NCBI GenBank assembly: GCA_014529385.2
Contig: CM043945.1
Span: forward strand, 153,821,741 to 153,885,740
Origin: Adiantum capillus-veneris
Taxonomy: Eukaryota > Streptophyta > Polypodiopsida > Polypodiales > Pteridaceae
Length of the DNA: 64,000 bases
Direction of reading: 5' to 3'
The position numbers and the translations under genes were made by a program. This document shows, one piece after another, positions 61,755 to 64,000 of this stretch; the stretch's first letter is position 1; every line of letters starts with the position of its first letter. Below the pieces are notes generated by a model, which saw only the letters and a program-made list of their open reading frames with translations, made no database searches and was not told the DNA's origin.

Positions 61755-61998
61755 GAAATTCTCCTAATATATAGGAAGTGATTTTGACTTTGTCAACATG
61801 CTCAGTAAAGACTAAGTATGTGGTCTAGGGTACAAGGAGCCTACCTAAGACAATTTAATTTGGTCAGTCCAAAATTAGTAGGTAGTCGCTACCTCGAGGC
61901 GACCGCATAGCCTTCCCTAAATTATAAGCTAAAAGATGGTCCTAATGGTTTATATTATAATTTTATGTCTATAGTTCAATTAAAAGACTATGTTCATT

Positions 61999-62496
61999 CT
62001 AAGGTATAAGGTTAATGCCACATAGGCATGCTGCCAAAGCACTGTTGTACTCAGAAAGTTTATCCTGCAAATCACTTTGCATTGTTTCCATGAGCGCCCT
62101 CAGATTATCCATATTGAAAACGGCGTTGCCTTTTGGATTCGAAATATCAACTAAATTATTATATATGTATCTTTCTATTAAAGAGACTTTCAATGTAGTG
62201 TGGTTGGTCAGTAATGAGTTGAATTCAACTCTCGTCATCCTTAGCATAGTTTCAAATCTGTCAGCAACTCTCTCAGCCTCTACCTTTTCTTCATTCAACT
62301 ACCTCACCTTAAGCTCAAACTTTGACAGCTTACTCTCCAATGTATAAATTTCCTTGGCTGACTCATTTTCAACAATATTATGTCGCAAGGATTGTGCCCC
62401 TATGTCCTGTTTCAACTTCGCAACTTGCTTCTCCCTGTCCCTCAATTCAGATTTTAACTTGGTTACTTCATCATTAGATGCTGAGGCGTCCAACAT
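61999..62496 (-). pseudogene. Coiled-coil protein, one in-frame stop
   Basis: From 62496 (minus) a frame of 65 codons and one of 99 codons are in phase, divided by a single TAG at 62299-62301. Heptad-rich coiled coil: EVTKLKSELRDREKQVAKL, ESAKEIYTLESKLSKFELK, then NEEKVEAERVADRFETMLR. The rest has a hydrophobic YIYNNLVDISNPKGNAVF segment and ends CGINLIP. It may be the C-terminus of a retroelement or gene capsid-like protein. No family recognised. Confidence 0.5.
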
Positions 62497-62541
62497 TCAT
62501 GGATGAGTGAATAAGTATTGAGCATCCATCATTGGTCATCA

Positions 62542-63172
62542 CTAGGTCAGAGGCAATAGGTCAGAGGCAAAAGGTTCATAAACAGTAGCAGGATCCATAT
62601 ATGGTAATGTGGCATAATCAAGTCTGTGCAGGACTAACCTTCCTTTTAGAGGATGAATCTGCAGCTGTTGTAATCTGTTTTTCTTAGTTAAGGCTAAAGC
62701 CATTTCACTGAAAGGGATAGGGACTTTATTAATTGGACTAGCAGGTGCTGGACCTTTGCCCTTATCAGTATGCACTACCAACCGCTCAGCACTGGCTAGT
62801 CTTGTTCTACATTGGTATTCGTTGAACTCTGCCTTGCTTAATGGCTGGTCCTAAGTGGAGGCTTGTCTACCTGGCTAACTGAAGTATGGTCTACTGGAGA
62901 TTTTTCAATAGACACAGTTTTGACCTAACTTTCTAGCTACTTTAAGAAAGCACTTCTCTTAGCCAATGTAGTTTTTGGTTTCTTAGAACTACCAACTTCC
63001 TCCTGCGTGGCCTGTGTCTTCTGACCAGTGAGAGCCAACTGAGTACCTGGGGCCTCTTCATCAGAATATAAATCAACATTGTTAGTTGTTGGAATAGGTT
63101 TCTGACTCCAAGCCATCCGTACTTGGTCATGAGCAACATGAGAAGTTGCCTAATAAAGAAACTGCCAAACAT
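62542..63172 (-). pseudogene. Upstream part of the coiled-coil pseudogene
   Basis: Coding-like patches occur in changing frames: NNVDLYSDEEAPGTQLALTG, KPKTTLAKRSAFLK (about 62940-63110), VVHTDKGKGPAPASP and VPIPFSEMALALTKKNRLQQ (62600-62780). Order and strand suggest they precede the coiled coil at 62496 as one protein of low-complexity N-terminus plus coiled coil. Many lesions. Not recognised. Confidence 0.4.
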
Positions 63173-63385
63173 ACTAGGCTTTGAAAACAGTCTGAGACTT
63201 CAACTTAGCAGTCTGTTGAAGCACATTATGTGACAGAATTTGACATAATTTTTTGCAAATTTCACACAATGTGTAGATCTGATTACTTTTTTAATGATTG
63301 TTCTCCTAATATATAATGAAAATTAGAAAAATATTTGTATAATTGAATGTCTAGTTCTTATGCCTTCAATATTAAATTGGAAGGA

Positions 63386-63660
63386 ATGGATAACAATGTC
63401 GATACAAGTGGTACAAAGAAGGCAAAGAATAAAAAAAACCATGACAATGAGTGGAATTATGCTCACAACACTTGCAATTGATATATGGAGTGACAATGTA
63501 AATTTTTCTTCACCACAAAATCAGGCAGTGCACCACGTATTAGGGACCATGTTTTGGGTAGTTTTACGAAGAATTGGAAGAAATGTGATCATCATTAGAT
63601 GCTTTCAATTGCAAAGACTTTGAGAGAAGAGCTCCTTTCAAACACTGCTTGGCATTTTAA
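63386..63660 (+). pseudogene. BED zinc-finger fragment, copy 1 (hAT-like?)
   Basis: From ATG 63386 the frame reads a Lys-rich N-terminus (VDTSGTKKAKNKKN) and EWNYAHNTC, then after a stop a segment with QCKFFFTTKSGSAPRIRDHVLG and KCDHH. The spacing C-x2-C(F here)..RIRDHVLG..C resembles a BED zinc finger of hAT-type (DUF659-like) transposases. There are at least three in-frame stops, one of them in the codon after CN. Confidence 0.45.
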
Positions 63661-63669
63661 GAGAAGAGC

Positions 63670-63960
63670 AAAATGTCGGCACAAGTGGTATGAAGAAGGC
63701 AAAGAATAAAAAATCCCCGGGCAATGAGTGGGTTATGCTCACAACATATGCGGTCCATACATGGAGGAGGAATGTAAATTTTGCTTCACCACATAATCAG
63801 GCGGTGCACCATGTATTAGGACCAGTTTTTGGGTAGCCTTACAAAGAATTGTAAGAAATGTGATTATTATCAGGCAGTTGCAATTGCAAAGAGTTTGAGA
63901 GAAGAGCTTCTTTGAGAGGAAATGCCAAGCAATGTTCCTTTTAAACGCCACAATGAAGGT
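63670..63960 (+). pseudogene. BED zinc-finger fragment, copy 2
   Basis: Direct, diverged duplicate of 63386-63660. It keeps the CKFC pair (EEECKFCFTT, SGGAPCIR) lost in copy 1 but has frameshifts before and after. It continues a little further (SLREELL-like, then NVPFKRHNEGGLKQ) to the window edge. Confidence 0.45.
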
Positions 63961-64000
63961 GGACTTAAACAAATTCATCAAAAATCATTACGTCAAAGCT

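Overview
The window looks like nuclear DNA of a large, repeat-rich land-plant genome. My best guess is a fern or another spore-bearing plant, because a decayed PLS-type pentatricopeptide (PPR) array is present and the transposable elements are old, chromovirus-rich and nested. I see no intact host gene, no rRNA, no functional tRNA and no CRISPR. Almost everything is transposable elements inserted into each other, all more or less broken.

The backbone is one chromovirus (Ty3/gypsy) family, called family G here. Copy G0 (minus strand, pieces at 1-676, 7328-8365, 13566-13722 and 14190-15075) is split by three insertions: a CACTA DNA transposon (677-7327, target duplication GTA), a Ty1/copia element (8366-13565, duplication GACAT with one mutation) and a solo LTR (13723-14189, duplication CATCC). 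Copy G2 (minus; 25765-26229 plus 37595-39678) is split by an 11.4-kb Tat-like Ty3/gypsy element (26230-37594, duplication CTAG) with 2.3-2.5-kb LTRs, an extra region upstream of gag and a second, archaeal-type RNase H. Copy G1 (minus; 40018-46991 plus 57980-59173) is the best preserved. Its 5' LTR is split by a large element (46992-57979, duplication CACAC) that carries gag and protease but no visible reverse transcriptase or integrase. Copy G3 (plus; about 59385-61530) is a decayed pol with a piece of LTR. The G copies serve as each other's empty-site references, so the nesting can be read directly.

Between these lie a PPR pseudogene array (15.2-18.5 kb), an L1-like LINE ORF1 relic (18.5-19.35 kb), an AT-rich tandem array with a unit near 152 bp (20.7-21.8 kb), a poorly explained stretch (22.3-25.7 kb) with a perfect 22-bp hairpin and one exon-like segment, a coiled-coil pseudogene (62.0-63.2 kb) and a duplicated BED zinc-finger fragment resembling a hAT-type transposase (63.4-63.9 kb).

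Two observations deserve most attention. First, three short open reading frames (4673-4879, 4936-5088, 29624-29839), lying in two unrelated transposons, share a gap-free 36-residue C-terminus that ends at the same stop. Second, the leader of the gag-protease element carries eight copies of a 24-bp palindrome centred on ACGCGT inside a degenerate repeat. Counts and identities given here were made by eye.
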